Below, piece after piece: positions 12,666 through 21,005 of a stretch of 64,000 bases of DNA. Position numbers and translations under genes: made by a program. Numbering within the stretch: position 1 is the first letter of the stretch; each line of letters opens with the position of its first letter. A model generated the notes under the pieces. It was not told the origin of the DNA and ran no database searches. It saw only the letters and a list, made by a program, of their open reading frames with translations. The DNA comes from Kitasatospora purpeofusca (GTDB lineage: Bacteria > Actinomycetota > Actinomycetes > Streptomycetales > Streptomycetaceae), in assembly GCF_000718025.1 (NCBI RefSeq), contig NZ_JODS01000002.1, positions 558,001 through 622,000 on the forward strand. Direction: 5' to 3'.

Positions 12666-12701
12666 GCCGTCCGGCCCCGGGTGCGCCCGGGGCCGGACGG
12701 C
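12666..12701 (+). terminator. perfect 16-bp hairpin after cobIJ
   Basis: Arms at 12666-12681 and 12686-12701 are exact complements around a TGCG loop. It lies between cobIJ and cbiD with no T-run. It either ends the cobG-cobH-cobIJ message or acts as a partial terminator before cbiD. Confidence 0.65.
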
Positions 12702-12733
12702 ATTCGAGTGATGCCTAGGTGAGGAGACCGGCG

Positions 12734-13867
12734 ATGGGCGAGGTCGGCGGGCGGGCCGGGCAGCTGCGGAGCAGTGGGCTGCGGCACGGGTGGACGACCG
12801 GGGCGTGTGCCACGGCGGCGACCAAGGCCGCCTACCGGGCGCTGCTCACCGGGGTGTTCCCGGACCCGGTGGAGATCACGCTGCCGAAGGGGCAGCGGCC
12901 GGCCTTCGCGCTCGCGGCGGAGCTGATGGCCGAGGGGCCGGACGGCGGGCGGCGGGCGACGGCCGGGGTGGTGAAGGACGCCGGGGACGATCCGGACGTC
13001 ACCCACGGCGCGCTGGTGCGCTCCACCGTGCGGGCGGGGGAGCCGGGCGCGGGTGTGGTGTTCCGGGCCGGGCCCGGGGTGGGGACGGTCACCAAGGCCG
13101 GGCTGCCGCTGCCGGTCGGCGAACCCGCCATCAACCCGGTGCCCCGGCAGATGATCCGGGACGCCGTGGCCGAGGTCGCGGCCGAGTGCGGCGGCAGCGG
13201 GGACGTGGTGGTGGAGGTGTCGATCGACCACGGCGAGGAGCTGGCCCGGTCCACCTGGAACCCCCGGCTCGGCATCCTCGGCGGGCTCTCCGTCCTCGGC
13301 ACCACCGGCATCGTCGTCCCCTACTCCTGCTCCGCCTGGATCGACTCGATCCGGCGCGGGGTGGACGTGGCGCGGGCCGCCGGGCGCACCCATGTGGCCG
13401 GCTGCACCGGCTCGACCTCGGAGAAGGTGGCCGCGGCGGTGCACGGCCTGCCCGAGGACGCGCTGCTCGACATGGGCGACTTCGCGGGCGCCGTGCTCAA
13501 GTACCTCAAGCGCCACCCGGTGCCGAGGCTGACCGTCGCCGGCGGCTTCGCCAAGCTCTCCAAGCTCGCCGCCGGCCACCTCGACCTGCACTCGGCGCGC
13601 TCCCAGGTGGACCAGGGGTACCTGGCCGGGCTGGCCCGCGCGGGCGGCGCGGACGAGGAGCTGGCGGCGGCGGTCGCGGCGGCCAACACCGGGCTGGAGG
13701 CGATCCAGCTCTGCCGGGCGGCCGGGGTGCCACTGGGCGACCTGGTGGCCGAGGCGGCCCGGGCCACCGCGCTCGGGGTGCTGGTCGGTTCGCCGGTCGC
13801 GGTGGACGTCATCTGCATCGACCGGGCGGGGACGATCGTCGGCCGGGCGCAACCGCTGGGGCCGTGA
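12734..13867 (+). CDS. cbiD: cobalt-precorrin-5B C1-methyltransferase
   Basis: CbiD-family methyltransferase of 377 residues, acting at C1 of the corrin ring. Diagnostic stretches are LRHGWTTGACATAATKAAY at the N-terminus, VKDAGDDPDVTHG, and GLPLPVGEPAINPVPRQMI. The gene is named after the anaerobic pathway, yet it sits beside aerobic genes (cobG, cobN). This mixture, with CbiD in place of CobF, is usual in actinomycetes. A GTG at 12719 is in frame, but the GAGGAGA at 12721-12727 points to the ATG at 12734. A hairpin separates it from cobIJ, so it may have its own promoter. Confidence 0.94.
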   Translation: MGEVGGRAGQLRSSGLRHGWTTGACATAATKAAYRALLTGVFPDPVEITLPKGQRPAFALAAELMAEGPDGGRRATAGVVKDAGDDPDVTHGALVRSTVRAGEPGAGVVFRAGPGVGTVTKAGLPLPVGEPAINPVPRQMIRDAVAEVAAECGGSGDVVVEVSIDHGEELARSTWNPRLGILGGLSVLGTTGIVVPYSCSAWIDSIRRGVDVARAAGRTHVAGCTGSTSEKVAAAVHGLPEDALLDMGDFAGAVLKYLKRHPVPRLTVAGGFAKLSKLAAGHLDLHSARSQVDQGYLAGLARAGGADEELAAAVAAANTGLEAIQLCRAAGVPLGDLVAEAARATALGVLVGSPVAVDVICIDRAGTIVGRAQPLGP

Positions 13868-13997
13868 GGGCCGTCCTCCACCGGGGAGTTGTGTCCCAGG
13901 ACTGTCCCGAGAACTTCGCCATGATGTGAAGATCTGACGCTCATACGGGGTGAGAAACGGACAAAAGTCGCGCCATGCCCGGGGTCGGTTCTGTTGC

Positions 13998-14015
13998 TAT
14001 CTCAGTCATGAGATA
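13998..14015. promoter_or_regulatory. palindrome before the HTH-MurA gene, possible operator
   Basis: A perfect 7-bp inverted repeat with a 4-base spacer, TATCTCA-GTCA-TGAGATA, ends 11 bases before the GTG start at 14027. It is AT-rich in a very GC-rich setting, and the downstream product has an N-terminal XRE helix-turn-helix, so an autoregulatory operator is a reasonable inference. It also covers the place where a ribosome site would be expected; no clear one is visible. Confidence 0.5.
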
Positions 14016-14026
14016 TCGTCTGGCGA

Positions 14027-15556
14027 GTGACAGGCGACTACCTCACCCGTATCGGCACCCTCATCCGCACCGCGCGTCAGCACCGCGGCTGGTCCCAGGC
14101 CCAGCTCGGCGAGGCCCTCGGCACCAGCCAGAGCGCGGTCAACCGCATCGAGCAGGGAAAGCAGAACGTCAGCCTTGAGATGATCGCCCGCATCGGCGAA
14201 GCGCTCGACAGCGAGATCGTCTCCCTCGGCTACTCCGGCCCGATGCACCTGCGGGTCGCCGGCGGCACCACCCTCTCCGGCGCGATCGACGTCCGCAGCA
14301 GCAAGAACGCCTGCGTCGCGATCCTCTGCGCCTCGCTGCTGACCACCGGCCGCACCACCCTGCGCAGCGTCGCCCGGATCGAGGAGGTCTACCGGATCCT
14401 CGAGGTGCTGAACAGCATCGGCGTCAGGAGCCGCTGGACCAACGACGGTCGCGACCTCGAACTCACCCCGCCCGCCGAGCTCGACCTGGCCGGCATGGAC
14501 GTCGAGGCCGCCCGCCGCACCCGCAGCGTGCTGATGTTCCTCGGTCCGCTGATGCACCGCGCCGACAACTTCGCCATCCCCTACGCCGGCGGCTGCGACC
14601 TCGGCACCCGCACCGTGCAGCCGCACCTCGCCGCGCTGCGCCGGTTCGGCCTGGAGGTCGCCACCACCGGCGGCGCCTACCACGCCTCAGTCCAGCCCGG
14701 CACGCCGATGGACCGGCCGATCGTGCTGACCGAGCGCGGGGACACCGTCACCGAGAACGCCCTGCTCGCCGCCGCCCGCCACGACGGCGTCAGCGTCATC
14801 CGCAACGCCTCGCCCAACTACATGGTCCAGGACCTCTGCTTCTTCCTGGAGAAGCTGGGCGTGCGGATCGACGGCGTCGGCACCACCACCCTCACCGTGC
14901 ACGGCGTCCCCGAGATCACCTGCGACGTCGACTACACCCCGGCCGAGGACCCGGTGGAGGCGATGAGCCTGCTCGCCGCCGCCGTGGTCACCTCCTCCGA
15001 GCTGACCGTCCGCCGGGTGCCGATCGAGTTCCTGGAGATCGAGCTCGCCGTGCTGGAGGGCATGGGCCTCGACTACGACCGCACCCCGGAGTACCGCGCC
15101 CACAACGGCCGCACCCGGCTGGTCGACCTCACCGTGCGCCCCTCCAAGCTCACCGCGCCGATCGACACCATCCACCCGATGCCCTTCCCCGGCATCAACA
15201 TCGACAACGTGCCGTTCTTCGCCGCCATCGCCGCGGCCGCCCACGGCACCACGATGATCCACGACTGGGTGTACGACAACCGCGCCATCTACCTCACCGA
15301 ACTCACCCGCCTCGGCGCGGACATCAAGCTCCTCGACCCGCACCGGGTGCTGGTCCAGGGCCCGACCCGCTGGCGCGCCGCCGAGATGGTCTGCCCGCCC
15401 GCGCTGCGCCCGGCCGTGGTGATCCTGCTGGCGATGCTGGCCGCCAAGGGCACCTCGGTGCTCCGCAACGTCTACGTCATCAACCGCGGCTACGAGGACC
15501 TCGCCGAGCGCCTCAACTCCATCGGCGCCCAGATCGAGACCTTCCGCGACATCTGA
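14027..15556 (+). CDS. MurA-family enolpyruvyltransferase with N-terminal XRE helix-turn-helix
   Basis: Protein of 509 residues with two parts. Residues about 5-65 are a Cro/C1-type helix-turn-helix (LIRTARQHRGWSQAQLGEAL, SQSAVNRIEQGKQNVS). Residues about 71-509 are an EPSP synthase/MurA fold resembling UDP-N-acetylglucosamine 1-carboxyvinyltransferase. Against E. coli MurA from memory, the PEP-binding Lys22/Asn23 pair is kept (Lys93, Asn94), as are the reactive Cys115 (Cys190 in GGCDLGTR) and Asp305 (Asp393), but the position of Asp369 is Ala459. The GTG start has no obvious ribosome site. It may be a second, specialised MurA, or an enzyme-like regulator responding to cell-wall precursors. 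A strong hairpin follows the gene. Confidence 0.85.
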   Translation: MTGDYLTRIGTLIRTARQHRGWSQAQLGEALGTSQSAVNRIEQGKQNVSLEMIARIGEALDSEIVSLGYSGPMHLRVAGGTTLSGAIDVRSSKNACVAILCASLLTTGRTTLRSVARIEEVYRILEVLNSIGVRSRWTNDGRDLELTPPAELDLAGMDVEAARRTRSVLMFLGPLMHRADNFAIPYAGGCDLGTRTVQPHLAALRRFGLEVATTGGAYHASVQPGTPMDRPIVLTERGDTVTENALLAAARHDGVSVIRNASPNYMVQDLCFFLEKLGVRIDGVGTTTLTVHGVPEITCDVDYTPAEDPVEAMSLLAAAVVTSSELTVRRVPIEFLEIELAVLEGMGLDYDRTPEYRAHNGRTRLVDLTVRPSKLTAPIDTIHPMPFPGINIDNVPFFAAIAAAAHGTTMIHDWVYDNRAIYLTELTRLGADIKLLDPHRVLVQGPTRWRAAEMVCPPALRPAVVILLAMLAAKGTSVLRNVYVINRGYEDLAERLNSIGAQIETFRDI

Positions 15557-15563
15557 TCCGGAC

Positions 15564-15613
15564 GCACGCCGCTGCCCGGCCCCCGGAACCCCGGGGGCCG
15601 GGCAGCGGCGTGC
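15564..15613 (+). terminator. 23-bp perfect hairpin after the HTH-MurA gene
   Basis: Arms at 15564-15586 and 15591-15613 are exact complements around AACC, starting seven bases after the stop codon. The symmetrical stem could work in both directions. It also marks the left limit of ordinary GC-rich chromosome before the lower-GC island. Confidence 0.75.
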
Positions 15614-15716
15614 CCGGGGCGCTGAACTCCCGACCGACCTGACTGTTGCGTCTGCTTTTTGCGTGTGGAGGCGGTGGACTGCGTCGGAGCGTCGGGCGGA
15701 GCCGCTGCTCCTGTGC

Positions 15717-18569
15717 TCATACGGCGCCGGTAATTCTGAACGTGGCCCAGAAGAGTGGGTTCTGGGTGGCCTCTCGATCGAGGTCCCGTCGCCACTCCCG
15801 ATGCAGTTCGCTGAGAAGCGACTCTGCGGACCTCAGTGGTTCTTCCCGTGCGTGCGCATGCCAGTCGCCGCTGCGGAGGTAGCGAATGGTGTCCCGAAAG
15901 GCCGCGCCCGGGGCTGCACCGGAAGCGAGCAGGGCGTGCAGCGCAGTCGAAAAGACAACACCAAGAAGGTCGGTGATCTCCCAGAGGGTGGACACCACTG
16001 CTCGAGTACCCCTGGCAAGGAACGCGGACTCGATTGTACGCAACGTCTGAACTGCGGTGGCACTGCCTTCGTGAGCACCCGTCCTGCACGCGTTCAGGAT
16101 GACGAGGTCGACACCGGTGAAGGCGCCGTCGGCGAGAATCCGACTGGTGGTGAGGGTGGCCTCTCCGATCGAGGCCCCGTGCAGGACCAGGCCGGCCGCC
16201 CAACGATTCTGATGGGTGAGGCCATGGGACGAGACGTGGACGATTCGGGCGTGCGTCATCGACTGCAGCGCGCGCTCCGGCGTCGCCGCTTCCTCTTGGA
16301 CGATCTCAACATCCCTGTGCAGCGCGGAAATGAGCCGGGCCTCGGCACGCGGTCCGTCAATCGGGGCCATGCCGGGAACGCCGGCGCCACTGTGGGCCAC
16401 TACCAGGATCTTGCTGGTCGCACCGGGCCGCGGGGTTCTCCGGATAGCTGACAGCAGGCGTTCGGTCGGAATGTACGTCAACTGCTCGAAGGCATCGACC
16501 AGCGTACTGGTGCCAGTGGAATCAAGGGGAACGGAATGGAGGGGAATCAGGTCGAGCGGGGCTGTCGGGCTGAGTGCCAGGTGGGTCAAGTTGTTGGCCG
16601 CAGCCGTAGCGGCGATCGAAACTGCAGCCGTAGTGCAAGGGGAAAGGATCTGATTCAGACGCTCGTGCCTCGTGCTTTCGGTGTCGGTCTCTCTTGCGTC
16701 GACCCACTCCTGAGTGGCATCCACGAGACGCTCGATCGGAAGTTCCCCCGATGAAAGTATCTCGAAATGCGATTCCCCCTGGCGATGCCATGAGGCGATG
16801 ACATGCAGGAACCCGAATCGATTTGCCAAGTGCACGAACATTGTTCTGTCTTCTATCGATCGGACTCCTTGGCTGCTATCGGCCCGATCTCCGGTGTCCA
16901 ATTTTCGAGCGCCGCGGAGGTTTTCCAGTGCGCGCTGCCTGTCCTCGACGAGCGATTCTTCGTTCGCATAATTGTCCAGAAATTCATCCTGACGGTCCAG
17001 AATGCTCGAAGCCCGGCGGGACCGTGCGCGTGCGAGGCGCCGACTTGATTCGATGAATTTCGTGAGCATGGCATCGTCCTGATGCCACAGGAGCTCGTCG
17101 TGAAGGTCCTCCGCTTTGGCGTTTTCGCAGCTGTAGAATGCGGCTTCTGATTGCTCGTCCAGGCCCTCGAAAGCTATCCGATTCCTAATGGTTGATGTCT
17201 CTTCCCCGATCATTCGACGGAGTGCGACGACTGCCTCTGCGTGAATCCTGGGAATTACCTCTGCGGGCAGGAAGATGGTGATTGCACCAAAGGGTCTGAC
17301 TTCGCCGTCATCGATCAAGCGGGCGATACAAAGGCGCACGTACCCAACCGTCGCAAGGTGCAGGAGTTCCCAAGCGTGTTCCACAAAGGAAAGCGAGTAC
17401 GTGTACGGGACTCGTGGTGGAGAATCGGATCCGACGGTTGGGAGGATCAGTTGAAGCCTCACTTCGCCATCCTCGTACTCGATGCCCATCGCGTTTCGGG
17501 ATCCGGGTGCCATGAGTCGTTCCACGGCTTCGAGGTGCTCATTGGTCTCGATGGTCGCCAGCCATAGGGGATGTGGTCCGGCGTTGGTGTGGAAGGAGCG
17601 GGCGCCGCAGGTGACGATTTCTTCCGCGATCCAATGAGGAGCGGGCTCGGCTGGATCGTGGAAAGCGGGTTCCCAGAGCAGCGCGTCTTCCGGTAGGAGC
17701 CAGGCGCGCGTGAAGGTGGCCATTTCCATGAGGCATCGATGCCCGTACTGCTTGTCGTCCGGTAGTGGAGTGATCAGCTCGAGTTCGTGGGCGGTCAGCT
17801 TTAAAAGCATTTCCGTGTTCTGTGCGTCCCATCTGCTGAGATCGCTCTCGAGCTTCTCCCGGATCTCCACTGGAATGCTGATATCCTGGCGCGCCAGGTG
17901 CTTCAGCGTGTTTCGCCGACGGTGGCGGCGCACCATCTCCTGAAGGTCGGGTCGATCAGTCAGTGCCGGCAGGTCCCGGATAATGTCTTCCTCGGATTCC
18001 AGTCGGTAATACCCCGTGGAGACGAGGATCTTCATCGGTTGAGTGGCAGTCTCCGCCCCCGGTTCGTCGAAGAAGTTCGGTGGGAGGAAGTCGAACGGCC
18101 TTGTGGAGTTTTCCATGATGTCGTCGGGAGGCTCTCTCTGGAGGTCCCAGATCATCATCATTTCGCGCAGCACTTCCCCCTTCGGGCGGGTTGAGAGGCG
18201 GCGTCCGGTCCACAGTTCGAGGAGTGCGATGTTCAGTCTCTGGATGTCCCACCAGTGATCCCAGGGTGCACCGCTCCAACGAAAACGGTGCAGCACGGGC
18301 ATGACAAGCTCTCGGGCCACCCGGGATACCGACACTCCGGCGGCGGTCAGGCCGGAGTCGGCGATCTCCGCGCTGATGGTCACCGGGGAGTTTGCCGTGA
18401 TGTCCCTGGTTGCGATGCGACTCAGCAGGCCAGCAAGTGTCAGTGGATCCTCGGTGACCCATGCCACCAACAGGTCGGCATGGTCGGTCTCGGGAGCGAG
18501 CTTGCGGCACACCGATGCTGCGAGCTCGTCGGTCCATGAGTTGCGCAGCTGGTTCAGGTGGTCGCGCAT
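15717..18569 (-). CDS. CHAT-domain (caspase-like) protein
   Basis: Protein of 950 residues whose last ~280 residues form a CHAT caspase-like peptidase domain. The catalytic pair is visible as His782 in VHVSSHG and Cys828 in ILNACRTGA, with APLDLIPLHSVPL earlier in the domain. The first ~600 residues are mostly charged and helical and match no domain I recognise; there is no signal peptide or membrane segment. CHAT proteins act as proteolytic effectors in several bacterial conflict systems and in Craspase-type complexes. The frame extends to 18665, but GGGAG five bases before the ATG at 18569 decides the start. Base composition is clearly lower in GC than the flanks (27 of 60 bases in 16801-16860), with rare AT-ending codons, indicating transfer. 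It is divergent from the DUF6338-like gene. The substrate is unknown. Confidence 0.82.
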   Translation of the reverse strand: MRDHLNQLRNSWTDELAASVCRKLAPETDHADLLVAWVTEDPLTLAGLLSRIATRDITANSPVTISAEIADSGLTAAGVSVSRVARELVMPVLHRFRWSGAPWDHWWDIQRLNIALLELWTGRRLSTRPKGEVLREMMMIWDLQREPPDDIMENSTRPFDFLPPNFFDEPGAETATQPMKILVSTGYYRLESEEDIIRDLPALTDRPDLQEMVRRHRRRNTLKHLARQDISIPVEIREKLESDLSRWDAQNTEMLLKLTAHELELITPLPDDKQYGHRCLMEMATFTRAWLLPEDALLWEPAFHDPAEPAPHWIAEEIVTCGARSFHTNAGPHPLWLATIETNEHLEAVERLMAPGSRNAMGIEYEDGEVRLQLILPTVGSDSPPRVPYTYSLSFVEHAWELLHLATVGYVRLCIARLIDDGEVRPFGAITIFLPAEVIPRIHAEAVVALRRMIGEETSTIRNRIAFEGLDEQSEAAFYSCENAKAEDLHDELLWHQDDAMLTKFIESSRRLARARSRRASSILDRQDEFLDNYANEESLVEDRQRALENLRGARKLDTGDRADSSQGVRSIEDRTMFVHLANRFGFLHVIASWHRQGESHFEILSSGELPIERLVDATQEWVDARETDTESTRHERLNQILSPCTTAAVSIAATAAANNLTHLALSPTAPLDLIPLHSVPLDSTGTSTLVDAFEQLTYIPTERLLSAIRRTPRPGATSKILVVAHSGAGVPGMAPIDGPRAEARLISALHRDVEIVQEEAATPERALQSMTHARIVHVSSHGLTHQNRWAAGLVLHGASIGEATLTTSRILADGAFTGVDLVILNACRTGAHEGSATAVQTLRTIESAFLARGTRAVVSTLWEITDLLGVVFSTALHALLASGAAPGAAFRDTIRYLRSGDWHAHAREEPLRSAESLLSELHREWRRDLDREATQNPLFWATFRITGAV

Positions 18570-18663
18570 GCTGTGCTCCCGGTCCCGTTGGGTCAGAGTG
18601 GCCGAGCGGTACCAAGTATCTGATGAACACTCAACTCGCTGTAGCTTAGGGGCTATAGGATCC

Positions 18664-19371
18664 ATGTACGCCCAGGATCCGGTATTTGACCTTCATCGAG
18701 AGGACCTGGCGGTGTCCCAAGCGCCGGCAACGGCCACACAAGTGGCGATCATCCTTCTACTGGTGGTCCCGGGGGTGACCTACCAGTTCGTACGCGAGCG
18801 TGCGCGTGGCCCGGTCGCTGCGCACAGGGATCTGGGCGAGCGCGTCCTCCGGGCGCTCACCGCAGGTCTGGCCCTCGATGCTCTCTATGTCATCGTCGCC
18901 GGTCCGGCATTGACGCGGCTTGTCCACGACCGTCGCCAGGGATGGCTGACCGGAGCTGCCGACAACCCTCGCATCGCGGCTCTCACGGCCATGCTTCTGT
19001 TGCTGGTGGTCCCGGCCTGTGCCGCGTGGATCGCTTCTTTGCTCGGTTCGAGGAGGAGTCGTTCCGTCTATGACCCGACCCCCACGGCCTGGGACGCTGC
19101 CTTTCGTCAACGCGGCCATTGTCTGGTGCGGGTGCGGCTCAAGAGCGGTGGCTGGATAGGTGGCTGGTACGGCGAGCGCTCCTTTGCCTCGGCCTACCCT
19201 GAGTCAGCTGACTTGTATCTGCAGACGGCCTGGGCCGTGTCGAGGGCCGGACGGTTCGAGCATCCACTCGAACTGTCCGGTGGAATCCATGTTCGGATGG
19301 ACGACGTCGAGTTCATCGATTTCGTTGACGTGTCTTCCGATTCCACGGACGGGGAGATCACGCGTGACTGA
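18664..19371 (+). CDS. DUF6338-family membrane protein
   Basis: Protein of 235 residues. It has three hydrophobic segments: around 23-40 (AIILLLVVPGVTYQF), 66-88 (AGLALDALYVIVAG) and 98-125 (AALTAMLLLLVVPACAAWIA). The cytoplasmic C-terminal part contains VRVRLKSGGWIGGWYG and DLYLQTAWAV, which resembles the DUF6338 family. No enzymatic motif is visible. The start region is divergent from the CHAT gene with only 94 bases between the preferred starts, so the two probably share a control region. AGGA at 18656-18659 is a weak, close ribosome site. The next small ORF overlaps its end by eight bases. A role as membrane partner of the CHAT protein is a guess based on position only. Confidence 0.7.
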   Translation: MYAQDPVFDLHREDLAVSQAPATATQVAIILLLVVPGVTYQFVRERARGPVAAHRDLGERVLRALTAGLALDALYVIVAGPALTRLVHDRRQGWLTGAADNPRIAALTAMLLLLVVPACAAWIASLLGSRRSRSVYDPTPTAWDAAFRQRGHCLVRVRLKSGGWIGGWYGERSFASAYPESADLYLQTAWAVSRAGRFEHPLELSGGIHVRMDDVEFIDFVDVSSDSTDGEITRD

Positions 19372-19522
19372 AAGACGAGAGCAGCTCAACCTCAATGGGG
19401 CCAGGGGTTACAGACCTGCTGGTGATCTTCCCGAGCCCACACAAGCTCCTCGCACGCCGCCGCCGTTGTTGGAGCCGGAGAGCGAAGATGCTGGGGATGA
19501 CGACGGCGAGCGGGAGGATTGA
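19364..19522 (+). CDS. small acidic-tailed protein coupled to the DUF6338 gene
   Basis: An ORF of 52 codons starting with GTG at 19364, overlapping the last eight bases of the preceding gene. GGGGAG lies seven bases before the GTG, a good ribosome site. The product is hydrophilic: a basic start (TERREQLN), a proline-rich middle (PTQAPRTPPPLLEP) and a strongly acidic end (ESEDAGDDDGERED). No domain is recognised and there is no membrane segment. The overlap, ribosome site and frame make it a plausible real gene, but it is short, so this is a tentative call. Confidence 0.5.
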   Translation: MTERREQLNLNGARGYRPAGDLPEPTQAPRTPPPLLEPESEDAGDDDGERED

Positions 19523-19610
19523 GGAACGACAGGAACCTGCCTTCGAGACCGACCCGCTGCTCAAGTGGGAGGCAAGGGCGGTGGGACGATCAGGGCACCG
19601 GGGTTCCTCC

Positions 19611-19631
19611 GGACCGCGGATGTCGCGGTCC
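19611..19631 (-). terminator. hairpin downstream of the DinB-like gene
   Basis: An 8-bp perfect stem (19611-19618 with 19624-19631) lies 45 bases beyond the stop of the minus-strand DinB-like gene, between it and the island. It may serve both converging transcripts. Confidence 0.4.
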
Positions 19632-19675
19632 TTCCGGTGTGTCCTCATCGCCTCGCCGCCCTTTACCGGGGCCGG

Positions 19676-20212
19676 CTACTCGCCGGTGCGGCCGTCGAGG
19701 TGCTCGCGGACGAGGTCGGCGTGGCCGTTGTGGCGGGCGTACTCCTCGATCATGTGGGTGACGATCCAGCGCAGGGAGTACGAGGTCTCCTTGCCGTCGG
19801 GCGCGCGGTAGTGGCCGAGAACGTCCAGGGACGGGGCGGCGGCGACGAGTTCGCGGGCGTGCTCGCACTCGGCGCGCCAGACGGTGAAGGCCTCGTCCGG
19901 ATCGGCGCCGTCGGCGTCCCACTCGGCGAAGCCGCCGTCGGGGCGCCGCCAGTACCCGGGATGGCCCTCGCCGTTGAGGACGTTGCGGAACCAGCCGCGC
20001 TCCACCTCGGCCAGGTGGCGGGTCAGCCCGAGCAGGGAGAGCGTGGAGGGGAGCAGCGGGCGGGCGCGGAGCTGTTCGGTGGTCAGCCCGGCGCACTTCC
20101 AGGCGAAGGTGGCGCGCTGGAAGTCCAGGAAGCCCGTCAGGGTGGCGAGTTCCCCGGCGGCCAGGGGCGGCTCGGTGCGGGCGGCGTCGGCGAGTTCGTA
20201 GGCGTCGGTCAT
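19676..20212 (-). CDS. DinB/DUF664-family protein
   Basis: Four-helix-bundle protein of 178 residues in the DinB/DUF664 group (mycothiol- or metal-dependent enzymes such as maleylpyruvate isomerase relatives). The metal-binding histidines appear to be in LGLTRHLAEVERGWF, WIVTHMIEEYARHNGHADLV. Typical first segment: LTGFLDFQRATFAWKCAGLT. Many streptomycete members are uncharacterised, so no substrate is assigned. It marks the return to normal GC composition to the right of the island. It is upstream-adjacent to cobK on the same strand in map order but is transcribed after it, 40 bases downstream. Confidence 0.85.
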   Translation of the reverse strand: MTDAYELADAARTEPPLAAGELATLTGFLDFQRATFAWKCAGLTTEQLRARPLLPSTLSLLGLTRHLAEVERGWFRNVLNGEGHPGYWRRPDGGFAEWDADGADPDEAFTVWRAECEHARELVAAAPSLDVLGHYRAPDGKETSYSLRWIVTHMIEEYARHNGHADLVREHLDGRTGE

Positions 20213-20252
20213 CCGGCCATCCTGGCAGCGGGGGGCGGGCCCCGCGCGGGAA

Positions 20253-21005
20253 TTACTGGCTGATCAGGCCCTGTTCGGCCAGCCGTTCCAGCACCTCGGG
20301 GACGCTCGCCGCGACCGGCACCCCGGCGGGCAGCGGCGGGCGGTCCACCAGCACCACGGGCAGGCCGAGTTCACGGGCCGCGGTGAGCTTGGGCGCGGTG
20401 GCCGCGCCCCCGCTGTCCTTGGTGACCACGACGTCGATCCGGTGCTCGCGCAGCACCGCCCGCTCGCCGTCCAGGGTGAACGGGCCCCGGTCGAGCAGGA
20501 CGTGGAGCGCGGCGGGCAGCGGCGGCTCGGGCGGATCGACCGAGCGGGCCACGAAGTGCAGGCCGTCGAGGTGGGCGAAGGCGGCGATGCCCTGCCGTCC
20601 GCTGGTGAGCAGGACCCGCCGGCCGAGGGCGGGCAGCAGCGCGGCGGCGGCGTCCAGGGACGGGACGCGGTGCCAGTCGTCGCCCGGTACGGCCGCCCAG
20701 CCGGGGCGGCGCAGCGCCAGCAGCGGGACGCCGGTCGCGGCGGCGGCCGCGGCGGCGTTGCCGGACATCACGGCGGCGAACGGGTGGGTGGCGTCCACCA
20801 CCGTGTCCACCCGTTCGGCGCGCAGCCAGTCGGCGAGGCCGTCGGCGCCGCCGAAGCCGCCGATCCGCACCTCGCCGGCGGGCAGCCGGGGCCGGGCCAC
20901 CCGTCCGGCGAGCGAGCTGGTGACCCGGAGCCCGGGCCGGCCGTCGAGCGCGGCGGCGAGGGCGCGCGCCTCGGTGGTGCCGCCGAGGAGGAGGACGTGC
21001 GTCAT
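20253..21005 (-). CDS. cobK: precorrin-6A reductase CobK
   Basis: NADPH-dependent reductase of 250 residues. The N-terminus has the nucleotide loop THVLLLGGTTEARALAAAL, followed by VDATHPFAAVMSGNAAAAA and VVTKDSGGAATAPKLTAA, all standard for the CobK/CbiJ family. The ATG overlaps the cobM stop (ATGA), so it is the last gene of a translationally coupled cobL-cobM-cobK chain on the minus strand. These steps lie between the CobJ/CbiD reactions and CobH, so the two cob groups in this window act in one pathway although the 15.7-19.5 kb island and other genes separate them. Confidence 0.93.
   Translation of the reverse strand: MTHVLLLGGTTEARALAAALDGRPGLRVTSSLAGRVARPRLPAGEVRIGGFGGADGLADWLRAERVDTVVDATHPFAAVMSGNAAAAAAATGVPLLALRRPGWAAVPGDDWHRVPSLDAAAALLPALGRRVLLTSGRQGIAAFAHLDGLHFVARSVDPPEPPLPAALHVLLDRGPFTLDGERAVLREHRIDVVVTKDSGGAATAPKLTAARELGLPVVLVDRPPLPAGVPVAASVPEVLERLAEQGLISQ

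Noticed and set aside
15600..19675. Insertion sequence or integrase bordering the CHAT island
   Set aside because: I looked for transposase or integrase motifs and target-site duplications at the edges and found none. Transfer is suggested only by composition.
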